Assembly: GCA_018241225.1 (NCBI GenBank)
Contig: JAFEEG010000051.1
Coordinates: 1-46,903 of the forward strand
Direction: 5' to 3'
DNA from: Pseudomonadota bacterium
Lineage (GTDB): Bacteria > Pseudomonadota > Gammaproteobacteria > Burkholderiales > Burkholderiaceae_C
DNA: 46,903 nt
Below are positions 24,141 through 32,029 of this stretch, in pieces. Below the pieces are notes generated by a model, which saw only the letters and a program-made list of their open reading frames with translations, did not search any database and had not been told where the DNA came from. The stretch's first letter is position 1; each line of letters starts with the position of its first letter. The position numbers and the translations under genes are program-made.

Positions 24141-24350
24141 TTAGTGGTGCCCAGCAGCGACCTCACCCGCTTTGAGGCGGTACACCGTGCCGCAATAGGG
24201 GCACTTGGCCTCACCCAGCTTGGCCACGTCCAGGTAGACCTTGGGGTGGCTGCTCCACAGCTTCATGTCGGCCTTGGGGTTGGGGCAGAAGACCCCGCCC
24301 TGGTGGTTGAGGTCACTGGCCAGAAGTTCGACCACAGCTTTTGCGTTCAT
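24141..24350 (-). CDS. Small zf-CHCC zinc-finger protein (NDUFS6-like domain)
   Basis: A 69-residue protein with a CHCC zinc site: Cys22 in FCPNP, His35 in HPKVYLDV, Cys50 and Cys53 in KCPYCGTVYRL. This domain is related to the C-terminal part of mitochondrial complex I subunit NDUFS6; bacterial stand-alone copies are common next to ilvE in Betaproteobacteria, with unknown role. ATG 24350 gives the usual length; TTG 24362 would overlap the ilvE stop. It follows ilvE on the same strand within 8 bp. The last eleven codons form the right direct repeat of the toxin-antitoxin remnant, yet the frame is intact. Confidence 0.85.
   Translation of the reverse strand: MNAKAVVELLASDLNHQGGVFCPNPKADMKLWSSHPKVYLDVAKLGEAKCPYCGTVYRLKAGEVAAGHH
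24142..24177. repeat. Right 36-bp direct repeat (attR-like), 3' end of the zinc-finger gene
   Basis: Partner of 23399-23434 with one mismatch (A at 24153 where the left copy has C). On the minus strand it encodes LKAGEVAAGHH and a TAA stop. Comparing gene ends, the differences are silent: GCT versus GCG for Ala, TAA versus TAG for the stop (the stop difference lies at the outer edge of the repeat). The distance between copies is 743 bp. Confidence 0.9.
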
Positions 24351-24358
24351 GTTGTTGC

Positions 24359-25294
24359 TCAAACCTTCGTGAGCCAGTGAGCATACTTGGGGTTGCGGCC
24401 GTTCACGATGTCGAAGAAGGCGCTCTGGATCTTCTCGGTGATCGGGCCGCGCGAGCCGCTGCCGATCTCGACGCGGTCGAGTTCGCGGATGGGGGTGACT
24501 TCAGCCGCGGTGCCGGTGAAGAAGGCTTCGTCGGCGATGTAGACCTCGTCGCGGGTGATGCGCTTTTGCACCAGTTCCAGGCCCAGGTCCTTGCAGATGT
24601 GCAGCACCGTGTTGCGGGTGATGCCGTTGAGCGCGCCGGCCGACAGGTCGGGCGTGTAGACCACGCCGCCCTTGATGACGAAGATGTTCTCGCCCGCGCC
24701 TTCGGAGACGAAGCCGGCGGAATCGAGCAGCAGGGCCTCGTCGTAGCCGTCTTCGGTGGCTTCCATGTTGGCCAGGATCGAGTTGCTGTAGTTGCTCACC
24801 GCCTTGGCCTGCGTCATGGTGATGTTGACGTGGTGGCGGGTGTAGCTGGAGGTCTTCACGCGGATGCCGCGCTTCATGCCTTCTTCGCCCAGGTAGGCGC
24901 CCCAGGCCCAGGCCGCGACCATGGCGTGGATGGTGTTGCCCTTGGGGGAAACGCCCAGTTTCTCGGAGCCGATCCACACCAGCGGGCGCAGGTAGCAGCT
25001 CTCGAGCTTGTTCTCGCGCACGACCTGCTTTTGCGCCTCGTTGAGCTGTTCCTTGCTGAAGGGGATCTTCATGCGCAGGATCTTGGCACTGTTGAGCAGG
25101 CGCTCGGTGTGTTCTTCCAGGCGGAAGATGGCGGTGCCATTGACCGTGTTGTAGGCGCGGACGCCTTCGAAGGCGCCGCAGCCGTAGTGCAGCGTGTGGC
25201 TCAGCACGTGGATCTTGGCGTCGCGCCATTCCACGAGTTCACCGTCCATCCAGATCTTGCCGTCGCGGTCGGCCATCGAGGGAAGCGCGCTCAT
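24359..25294 (-). CDS. ilvE: Branched-chain amino acid aminotransferase
   Basis: A 311-residue class IV PLP aminotransferase that makes valine, leucine and isoleucine from their 2-oxo acids. It has the N-terminal LSHTLHYGCGAFEGVRAY, the PLP lysine Lys164 in TQAKAVSNYSNSILA, GFVSEGAGENIF (phosphate-binding region) and DEAFFTGTAAEVTPI. Start ATG 25294 follows an AAGGA site. The downstream zinc-finger gene is probably cotranscribed. Divergent from rdgC across a 178-bp spacer. Confidence 0.95.
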   Translation of the reverse strand: MSALPSMADRDGKIWMDGELVEWRDAKIHVLSHTLHYGCGAFEGVRAYNTVNGTAIFRLEEHTERLLNSAKILRMKIPFSKEQLNEAQKQVVRENKLESCYLRPLVWIGSEKLGVSPKGNTIHAMVAAWAWGAYLGEEGMKRGIRVKTSSYTRHHVNITMTQAKAVSNYSNSILANMEATEDGYDEALLLDSAGFVSEGAGENIFVIKGGVVYTPDLSAGALNGITRNTVLHICKDLGLELVQKRITRDEVYIADEAFFTGTAAEVTPIRELDRVEIGSGSRGPITEKIQSAFFDIVNGRNPKYAHWLTKV

Positions 25295-25472
25295 GTCTTG
25301 TCCTTGGGGTGGGGAGAGGTCGAGAAGGCACGGATTTTACCGGGCACACGCCTACAGCGCCCGATCGCCCGGCGCAGTGACAATGGACCCCTTTTTGCCG
25401 GGGGCGCCAATTGCCGCCGCCCGGCCCCGTCCGGTCCATCAGGGTCAGTCAGTCAGCAAGCAAAGGGAATCC

Positions 25473-26483
25473 GTGTCCTTGTTCAAGAATCTCATCGTTT
25501 ATCGCATCGAACCCGCCTGGTCGCAGGAGTTCGTGGCCGCCGAAGAAGCGCTGCAGCCGCTTCGCTTCGCGCCCTGCGGCGCCAGCCAGGAAAAGTCGGT
25601 CGGCTGGGTGCCGCCGCGCGGCGACGAGCACGGGCCGCTGATCGAATCGGTCAACGGGCAATGGGTGCTCGAATTCATGATCGAGGCCAAGACGCTGCCC
25701 GGCTCTGTGGTGCGCCGCAAGCTCGACGAGCGCGTGGCCCAGATCGAGGCCACCACCGGCCGCAAGCCGGGCAAGAAAGAGCAAAAGGACCTCAAGGAAG
25801 ACATCACCCGCGAACTGCTGCCCATGGCCTTCAGCCGCCATGCACGCGTGCCGGTGTGGATCGACCGCGAGAACCGGCGCCTGGCGGTGAATGCCTCCAA
25901 CGCCGCGCGGGCCGACGAGGTGGTCAGCAGCCTGGTGCAGGCGCTGTCGGGCTTCGGCGTGTCGCTGATCAATACCCGGGTGGAGCCGGCGGCCGCCATG
26001 TCGGGCTGGCTTCACAGCCAGGAGCCCCCGGCCGAATTCACCATCGACCGCGAATGCGAGCTCAAGGCCACCGATGAGTCGAAGGCGGTGGTGCGCTATG
26101 CCAAGCACGCCCTGGACATCGACGAGGTGCGCCAGCACATCGAGAACGGCAAGCGTCCCACCCGCCTGGCCATGACCTGGGACGACCGGGTCTCGTTCGA
26201 GCTGACCGAGGGCATGCAGTTGCGCAAGCTGGTGTTCCTCGAGGGCACCGACGAGGCAGCCCCCGGGGCCGACAAGAAGGAAGACGACTTCGACGCCGAC
26301 GTGACCATCGCCACCGGAGAGTTGGGCCAGTTGCTGCCCGCGCTGCTGGAGGCACTGGGCGGGGAGCAGGAAATCGGTGCGCCATCTGCCGCAGAGGCGC
26401 CGCCTCAAAAGGCTGCTGCGGACACGCCCCCGGTCGAGTCGAGCAGCGCCATCAGCCCGCAAGAGGAAGAAGCGCCGTTCTGA
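25473..26483 (+). CDS. rdgC: Recombination-associated protein RdgC
   Basis: A 336-residue homolog of RdgC, a ring-shaped DNA-binding protein that limits RecA loading. It begins MSLFKNLIVYRIEPAW, with VGWVPPRG, KTLPGSVVRRKLDE, GKKEQKDLKEDI and LAMTWDDRVSFELTEGMQLRKLVFL as conserved blocks. GTG 25473 is chosen with AAGGGA just upstream. The last 40 residues are Ala/Pro/Glu-rich and extend beyond the E. coli protein (303 residues), as in other Comamonadaceae. It stands alone; the next sequences are gene fragments. Confidence 0.93.
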   Translation: MSLFKNLIVYRIEPAWSQEFVAAEEALQPLRFAPCGASQEKSVGWVPPRGDEHGPLIESVNGQWVLEFMIEAKTLPGSVVRRKLDERVAQIEATTGRKPGKKEQKDLKEDITRELLPMAFSRHARVPVWIDRENRRLAVNASNAARADEVVSSLVQALSGFGVSLINTRVEPAAAMSGWLHSQEPPAEFTIDRECELKATDESKAVVRYAKHALDIDEVRQHIENGKRPTRLAMTWDDRVSFELTEGMQLRKLVFLEGTDEAAPGADKKEDDFDADVTIATGELGQLLPALLEALGGEQEIGAPSAAEAPPQKAAADTPPVESSSAISPQEEEAPF

Positions 26484-26508
26484 GCGGGCCCGGTACGCCT
26501 CGACAACA

Positions 26509-26880
26509 TCAGGCGACGAAGCGGCGGCAGGCAGAGGCGGCGGTGCGCGTGTCCATGTTGCGCCCGCGGTTCAGGTGGTCGTCTGCCTCGGCAGCGCAGC
26601 CGCGCTCGCAGTACAGCACCGCCGCCTTGCTGCGATCGTCGTTGGACAGGGCATGCGCGAATTCGGGCGCTGCGTAGTGGATGTAGACGTCCTTGCCGCT
26701 GGACACCAGCGTGGTGGTGCCCCAGCCGCCCAAGCGCAGGTACTGCGCGATGGTGGTGGTGAATCCGCCGGAGTTCGACAGGATGGCCACCGAGCCCTTG
26801 CGCAGCGTGTCGCCCGGCGTGTCGCCGCCCAGCGCGCCGCCGATGCGCACCTGGTACAACGCGGTGGTATGCACGCCCGC
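26509..26880 (-). pseudogene. Fragment of a succinyl-CoA-ligase/FdrA-like CoA-binding protein
   Basis: The frame carries YQVRIGGALGGDTPGDTLRK, then SVAILSNSGGFTTTIAQYL and GWGTTTLVSSGKDVYIHYA. This looks like the CoA-ligase domain of succinyl-CoA synthetase-type or FdrA-like proteins. Similarity begins abruptly near 26880 and fades in the last 25-30 residues before the TGA at 26511-26509, so both ends are missing. No start codon with a ribosome site precedes the similarity. The fragment abuts a kinase fragment on the opposite strand. Family assignment is from memory and moderate. Confidence 0.45.
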
Positions 26881-26912
26881 GGGTGGCGTGGTCACCGCGC
26901 ATGCTTCGGCGA

Positions 26913-27191
26913 GGCGAGCGAGCCTGCCTGGAGGTCGTCGACAACGGCCCCGGCATCGCGCCCGAACAGCGCGCAGGCGCCTTCGAGCGCTTCCACCGGC
27001 TACCAAGCGCCAACACCAAGGGCAGCGGCCTGGGCTTGGCCATCGTCAAGGAGATCTGCGCGCGCCACGGCATCGAGATCGAGCTGGGCGACGGCGAGCC
27101 GAATGCGGACGGCGGCCACGGCTTGCGCGTGACCCTGCTGTGGCCAGCCTACTCAGCCACGCCCGAGGAAACCGGCGCTTCGCCGGCCTGA
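26913..27191 (+). pseudogene. C-terminal fragment of a sensor histidine kinase (ATPase domain)
   Basis: About 92 residues beginning GERACLEVVDNGPGIAPEQR (G1 box) with FERFHRLP (F box) and GSGLGLAIVKEICARHG (G2 box), ending at TGA 27189-27191. The H-box, HAMP, membrane and sensor parts are absent; upstream sequence belongs to an unrelated fragment on the other strand. The G1/F/G2 spacing resembles TctE/QseC-type kinases. It is a remnant with no plausible start of its own. The end overlaps the following minus-strand gene by 43 bp. Confidence 0.75.
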
Positions 27192-27583
27192 TCCTGTTCA
27201 GGCCGGGTGAGGCTCCAGCTTCTCAGCTTGCCGCCGTAGAACTCGGCATCGACATACGAGCCGCCGGCGTCCGTCCAGCGGAACGTCTCCGGCTGCTCGT
27301 CCTTGGGGGAGCGCAGCTCGCCCAGCGCGCGGGTCATGGCGATCACGTGAAGCACGTTCACGCCCTTGCGCAGCTTGGAATCGAGCATCACGGCGCTGGC
27401 CACGCTGCCAATGGGACGGTCGGCCGCCCGCCGCAGCACGGTCATGGTGCGGTTCAGGTGCAGCAGCAGGAACATGACCAACCCGCCAGTGACCAGCGCC
27501 ACGCCACCCCAGCCGTAGGCGCGATAGGCGGCGGCGATCAGGACAAGGCCAACCAGCGGCCCGAGGAATCTTCGGAAATTCAT
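27149..27583 (-). CDS. Hypothetical inner-membrane protein
   Basis: A 144-residue protein with two hydrophobic segments near the N-terminus (about 7-25 and 27-46), then a soluble basic region with RPIGSVASAVMLDSKLRKG and a C-terminal part with FYGGKLRSWSLTRPEQD. I do not assign a function; similar small proteins occur as unannotated neighbours in Comamonadaceae. ATG 27583 begins MNFRRF and precedes the first helix; the frame remains open upstream into the Fic gene without support. Intact, unlike the fragments beside it. Confidence 0.6.
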   Translation of the reverse strand: MNFRRFLGPLVGLVLIAAAYRAYGWGGVALVTGGLVMFLLLHLNRTMTVLRRAADRPIGSVASAVMLDSKLRKGVNVLHVIAMTRALGELRSPKDEQPETFRWTDAGGSYVDAEFYGGKLRSWSLTRPEQDQAGEAPVSSGVAE

Positions 27584-27615
27584 GATGCCGGATTGTCGCC
27601 GGACGGCGGACGCAA

Positions 27616-28827
27616 TCAGTCCTCGACTGCCGCTGCAGCTTCGGGATAGAGGTTCGGAAACAGCACGCTCAACGATTCCAGCGGAAAGGCGAGCCTCAGC
27701 GAATCCCTGTGGCTTTGGCTGGCGAGCAATCCGTCCTTCAAGAGCCTGGAGATCACCTTGCGCGCCGTTCGCTCTTCCAAGCCAGTCATGCGAGAGAACT
27801 CGCCACGGCTGAGGGTTCCTGCTGCCGCAAGCATCTGAAGCGGGAGGATGGCCTCTTCGCGATATTCGGTGGCACCAAGACGTGAGCGCTGAAGCACGAC
27901 CCAACTTCCCAGACGTTCACTTAGCTGCTCCAAGTCGAGCGTGCGCGTCATGAAGTCGACCTGATCAAGGCAGACTCCGAGGAAGTATCGGCACCACTGC
28001 CAGAGCATCTTTTCGCTCAGGTTGCCGCGTCTATCGAGATCGCCTTGCCGCATGCTGTCGGCCTCGTCGAGCATCAGGTAGTAGCGTTGGCGATCTCGCG
28101 CAAGACCTCGATTCACAGACCACATTCCACCACCAAGAAGATGCATCGCGCAGTGCGTCTGCAGGCGCACCGCTCGCCCGTTCCCGTCCTCGAACGGGTG
28201 TGTCCACATCATGCGATGGTGCGCACTTGCAACGGTGTAGAGCACGGCATCCAGCCCTTTGAGGCGGCCATAGATTTCGTCCATCCGGGCCAGAAACCTG
28301 GGCACTGATTCCCAGGTCGGCGGCTGATGCCGGCCGACGCGAACATCGACTTTTCGCCACTCTCCCGGAACGATGACGCGACCTTCGTCCGATAGACGAT
28401 CCTGCTCGCCCAGTCGACCGTAAAGGCTCTGGTGCGCCTCTTGCAAGAAGGCGCTGCCGAGCGCAGCGGCCTCCGTCGTCACCCTTTGTTCGAGCTCGAT
28501 CTCTGCCTCGATATGGGCAGTCGCCAGACGCTGCCTTCTGGCGACGTCCGGCTTGGTCGAGAAGTCCATTCGCAATGCGCGCTCGATGTTGATCGGGTGC
28601 GTTCCCTGGCCTTCGATCAGATTCGAGTAGTACGAATTCATGGACCGAACCACTTCGCGCACTGCGTCGCGCACCGGTTCGCTCGCCGCGTTTCTCAGCG
28701 CAGCCGCCTTTTCGAAGATTGCCCGCGTGATGTCGCGCAGTTCATCGAGGCGCTGCACGGGCAACAGCGGTTCGAATTGATGCACAGAGTCGAAAGCCAT
28801 TACTTTCTCAGGCGCAATCGATGCCAT
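27616..28827 (-). CDS. Fic domain protein (class II, putative AMPylator) with C-terminal winged helix
   Basis: A 403-residue Fic protein. The active loop HPFEDGNGR (210-218) matches HPFx[D/E]GNGR, and the inhibitory motif SxxxEG is Ser68-NLI-Glu72-Gly, so it is a class II Fic with N-terminal self-inhibition. Such enzymes transfer AMP from ATP to protein hydroxyls. The C-terminal part (about 330-395) has EERTARKVISRLLKDGLLA, a winged-helix-like DNA-binding segment found in many bacterial Fic proteins. ATG 28827 or ATG 28800 could start it; both have weak sites. No separate antitoxin gene is adjacent. Confidence 0.88.
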   Translation of the reverse strand: MASIAPEKVMAFDSVHQFEPLLPVQRLDELRDITRAIFEKAAALRNAASEPVRDAVREVVRSMNSYYSNLIEGQGTHPINIERALRMDFSTKPDVARRQRLATAHIEAEIELEQRVTTEAAALGSAFLQEAHQSLYGRLGEQDRLSDEGRVIVPGEWRKVDVRVGRHQPPTWESVPRFLARMDEIYGRLKGLDAVLYTVASAHHRMMWTHPFEDGNGRAVRLQTHCAMHLLGGGMWSVNRGLARDRQRYYLMLDEADSMRQGDLDRRGNLSEKMLWQWCRYFLGVCLDQVDFMTRTLDLEQLSERLGSWVVLQRSRLGATEYREEAILPLQMLAAAGTLSRGEFSRMTGLEERTARKVISRLLKDGLLASQSHRDSLRLAFPLESLSVLFPNLYPEAAAAVED

Positions 28828-28830
28828 TTG

Positions 28831-28920
28831 ATTTTCCGGTTCATTTTCCGGATAATGCTACATGTTTTCCTTTGAAAAACAATTGGTTAACAATCAATAT
28901 AAAGGAAATGGATTCCGGTT
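28831..28920 (-). promoter_or_regulatory. AT-rich promoter/operator region of the Fic gene
   Basis: This roughly 90-bp island is far poorer in GC than its surroundings. ATTTTCCGG occurs at 28831-28839 and 28843-28851, a 12-bp-period direct repeat immediately before the Fic ATG. Further out are the inverted repeat TTTTCCTTTGAAAA and the near-palindrome ATTGGTTAACAAT. On the minus strand, TTGTTT followed after 16 bp by TAGCAT could serve as a promoter. The repeats could bind the protein's own winged helix; that is inference. Confidence 0.45.
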
Positions 28921-28932
28921 ATTTGACCGCTT

Positions 28933-30491
28933 TCAATTGTGCTCCTGGCGGCCGCCCACCGCATCCTCCCGGCTCACCCACTCGCGCAGCTTCCTGTGCA
29001 TGTGCCGTTCGCGCGCATCCTCGGCATGCCAGTCCTGGCGCACCGCGATCACCAGCGAAACGGCCATCAGCAGCAGCACCACCGAAAAAGGCAGCGCAAA
29101 GACGATGGTGGCGGCCTGCACCGCCTTGATGCCGCCGGCCAGCAGCAAGCTCAGCGCGATGCCGGCCACCAGCACGCCCCAGATGATCTTCACCTTGGCG
29201 GACGGATTGGGGTCGCCCTGCGTGCTCATGGTGCCCAGCACCAGCGTTGCCGAGTCGCCCGAGGTCACGAAGAAGATGAACACCAGCAAGGTGGCAACGA
29301 AGGACAGCAGGCCACTGGCCGGCATGGCGTTGAACATCACGAACATGGCGGTGGCCACGTCTTCCTTCACCGCCTGCGCCAGCGGCACCTGGTGAAAGAT
29401 CTAGAGGTTGAGCGCGGCGCCGCCAAAGATGGCAAACCACGCAAAGCCCACCAGCGTGGGCGCCAGCACCACGCCCACGATGAACTCGCGGATGGTCCGC
29501 CCCTTGGAAACACGCGCGATGAACAGGCCCACGAAGGGCGACCACGCCAGCCACCAGGCCCAGTAGAAGATGGTCCAGTCGCCCACCCAGGTGCTGTCGC
29601 GAAACGGTGTCATGCGCAGGCTCATGCGCACGAACTCCGACAGGTAGGAGCCCAGCGTGGTGGTGAAGGTGTCGATGATCGCCACCGTGGGCCCCACCAC
29701 CAGCACGAACAGCGCCAGCAGTGCGGCGAGCACCAGGTTGCCGATGGACAGCCACTTCACGCCCCGCTCCACCCCCGTCACGGCCGAAGTAAGAAAGAGC
29801 ACCGTGGTCACCACGATGATGATCGCCTGGTTGACCGAAGACACCTGCACGCCGAAGGCCGCATGCAGCCCACCGTTGATCTGCGTGGCCCCCACGCCCA
29901 GCGAGGCCGCCACGCCGAACGCAGTGGCCACGATGGCCAGCACGTTGAAGGCCGGTGACAGCAGGCGCACCAGCTTCCATGGCAGCGCTTCGGTCACCGA
30001 GCTCACCAGCGGCTGCGCCTTGCGCCGGAAGGTGAAGAAGGCAATGGCCAGGCCCACCACGCCGTAGATGGCCCATGGATGCAGCCCCCAGTGGAAGAAG
30101 GCATAGCGCATGGCCGCATGCGCCGCCTCGGGCGTGTTGGGCGCAACGCCGGCCGGCGGCGAGCCGTAGCGAGACCGGCTCGGCCACGCCGAAGAAGACC
30201 AGGCCGATGCCCATGCCGGCTGCAAAGAGCATGGCGAACCACGCATGCAGCGAAAACCTCGGGCTCGTCGTCGGTGTCGCCCAGCTTCAGGTCGCCGAAG
30301 CGGCTGAATGCCAGGAAGAAGGCCAGCACCACCAACCCCAGCACCAGCCACAGGTAGAGCCAGCCGAAGTTGTGGGTAATGCTGGCCAGGGCCGTGTTGA
30401 AGAAGCTGCCGAGGGTGGCCGGCGACAGCAGCCCCCAGATCACGATGAGCGCGATGAGCGCGATGGCGCCTGCGGAAACTATCAGCTGCAT
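28933..30491 (-). pseudogene. Broken BCCT family (betaine/carnitine/choline) transporter
   Basis: Start ATG 30491 has a strong GGAGAGGA site and reads MQLIVSAGAIALIALIVIWG. An extra base near 30257 breaks the frame after GDTDDEPE; it resumes as AMLFAAGMGIGLVFFGVAEP, breaks again near 30170, and continues as GSPPAGVAPNTPEAAHAAMR and the BCCT core with WTIFYWAWWLAWSPFVGLFI. A TAG at 29403-29401 then interrupts the frame before HQVPLAQAV, with further homology (FIFFVTSGDSATLVLGTMS) to the stop at 28933. Two frameshifts and one stop make an intact product unlikely. The family imports osmoprotectants by sodium or proton symport. Confidence 0.85.
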
Positions 30492-30584
30492 GAGTCCTCT
30501 CCTGAATATTCTTGTTGGGCGGTGTGATTCCACCCGCCTTTCTCTTTATGTTCAAGTGCCCCGCGCCAGCGTCGAGGCCGGGCG

Positions 30585-31982
30585 TCAATCGAGCGTGCGC
30601 ACCACCTCCATCGCCTCCTCGATGCGGTCGACCGCGTGAATGGTCAGGCCCTCGAAGTCGCGCCCGCCCTTCTTCGGCGCGTTCGACCTGGGCACGATCG
30701 CCACCGAAAAACCCAGCTTGGCCGCCTCGCGCAGGCGCTCCTGGCCGCGCGGCGCGGGCCGCACTTCGCCGGCCAGGCCCACTTCGCCAAAGGCGATGAA
30801 GCCCTTGGGCAGCGGCTTGCCGCGCAGGCTGGAGGTAATGGCCAACATCACCGCCAGATCGGCCGCCGGCTCGCCGATGCGCACACCGCCCACCGCGTTG
30901 ACGAACACATCCTGGTCCATGCAGGCCACGCCCGCGTGGCGATGCAACACGGCCAGCAGCATGGCGAGGCGGTCGCGGTCCAGGCCCACCGACAGGCGGC
31001 GCGGGCTGGGGCCGCCGTTGTCGACCAGCGCCTGCACTTCCACCAACATGGGCCGCGTGCCTTCGAGCGTGACGAGCACCACGCTGCCGGGCACCGGCTC
31101 GGTGTGCTGGCTCAGGAAGATGGCGCTGGGATTGGTCACGCCCTTGAGGCCACGCTCGGTCATGGCGAACACGCCGATCTCGTTGACGGCGCCAAAGCGG
31201 TTCTTGATGGCGCGCACGAGCCGGAAGCTGGAGTGCGTATCGCCCTCGAAGTACAGCACCGTGTCCACCATGTGCTCCAGCACGCGCGGCCCGGCCAGTG
31301 CGCCTTCTTTCGTGACGTGACCCACCAGCACCACGGCCGTCCCGCTGGTCTTGGCAAAACGAGTGAGGTGCGCCGCACATTCGCGCACCTGGGCCACCGA
31401 GCCGGGCGCGGAAGTGAGCTGGTCCGAATACAGCGTCTGAATCGAGTCGATGACCGCGATGGTCGGCCGCGACGCGTCCAGCGTGGCGATGATCTTTTCC
31501 AGCTGGATCTCGGCCATGACCTGCACCTGCGACTGCGACAGCCCCAGGCGCCTGGAACGCAGCGCCACTTGCGCGCCGCTTTCCTCGCCGGTGACATACA
31601 GCGCGTTCTGCCCGGCGCGCTGCAGCGCATCCACCGCCTGCAGCAGCAGCGTGGACTTGCCGATGCCCGGGTCACCGCCGATGAGCGTCACCCCGCCGGC
31701 CACGATGCCGCCACCGAGCACACGGTCGAGTTCGTCCAGGCCCGTGGGCGTGCGCGCCACGTCCACGGCTTCGATTTCCGACAACAGCATCAGCTCCGAC
31801 GAGCCTGCCAGCGAGGCGAACTGCGCCGTGTTGCCGAAGCGGTTGTTGCTGCCTGCACTACTGGCAGAGGCGCTTTGCTCCACCAGCGTGTTCCAGGCAC
31901 CGCAGCTGGGGCACTTGCCCAGCCATTTCGCGCTGGTGCCGCCGCACTCCCCGCAGACGTAGATGCTTTTTTCCTTGGCCAT
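30585..31982 (-). CDS. radA: DNA repair protein RadA/Sms
   Basis: A 465-residue RecA-like ATPase that helps branch migration in recombinational repair. The N-terminal C4 zinc finger has Cys10, Cys13, Cys24 and Cys27 (YVCGECGGTSAKWLGKCPSC). Walker A is GDPGIGKST (103-111), Walker B is TIAVIDSIQTLY, the RadA-specific motif is KNRFGAVNEIG, and a Lon-like domain follows (GGVRIGEPAADLA, GEVGLAGEVRP). ATG 31982 is the conserved start. Its 3' end lies 93 bp from the BCCT pseudogene start, on the same strand. Confidence 0.97.
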   Translation of the reverse strand: MAKEKSIYVCGECGGTSAKWLGKCPSCGAWNTLVEQSASASSAGSNNRFGNTAQFASLAGSSELMLLSEIEAVDVARTPTGLDELDRVLGGGIVAGGVTLIGGDPGIGKSTLLLQAVDALQRAGQNALYVTGEESGAQVALRSRRLGLSQSQVQVMAEIQLEKIIATLDASRPTIAVIDSIQTLYSDQLTSAPGSVAQVRECAAHLTRFAKTSGTAVVLVGHVTKEGALAGPRVLEHMVDTVLYFEGDTHSSFRLVRAIKNRFGAVNEIGVFAMTERGLKGVTNPSAIFLSQHTEPVPGSVVLVTLEGTRPMLVEVQALVDNGGPSPRRLSVGLDRDRLAMLLAVLHRHAGVACMDQDVFVNAVGGVRIGEPAADLAVMLAITSSLRGKPLPKGFIAFGEVGLAGEVRPAPRGQERLREAAKLGFSVAIVPRSNAPKKGGRDFEGLTIHAVDRIEEAMEVVRTLD

Positions 31983-32029
31983 AGGGGCCAAAGTGTAGGG
32001 GGCCGCGCGCAGCCCCTCACGGGCGTGCG

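Noticed and set aside
23433..24141. Insertion sequence as the cause of the 36-bp repeats
   Set aside because: No transposase frame and no terminal inverted repeats are visible; the repeat is far longer than common target duplications and matches a gene end.
25443..25463. Short tandem GTCA/GCAA runs before rdgC
   Set aside because: Only three plus two units of four bases, too short to claim phase variation or a binding site.
26509..30491. All lesions in this segment are sequencing errors
   Set aside because: The intact Fic and small membrane-protein genes lie between the broken ones, and lesions include substitutions and large truncations as well as indels. It cannot be fully excluded without reads.
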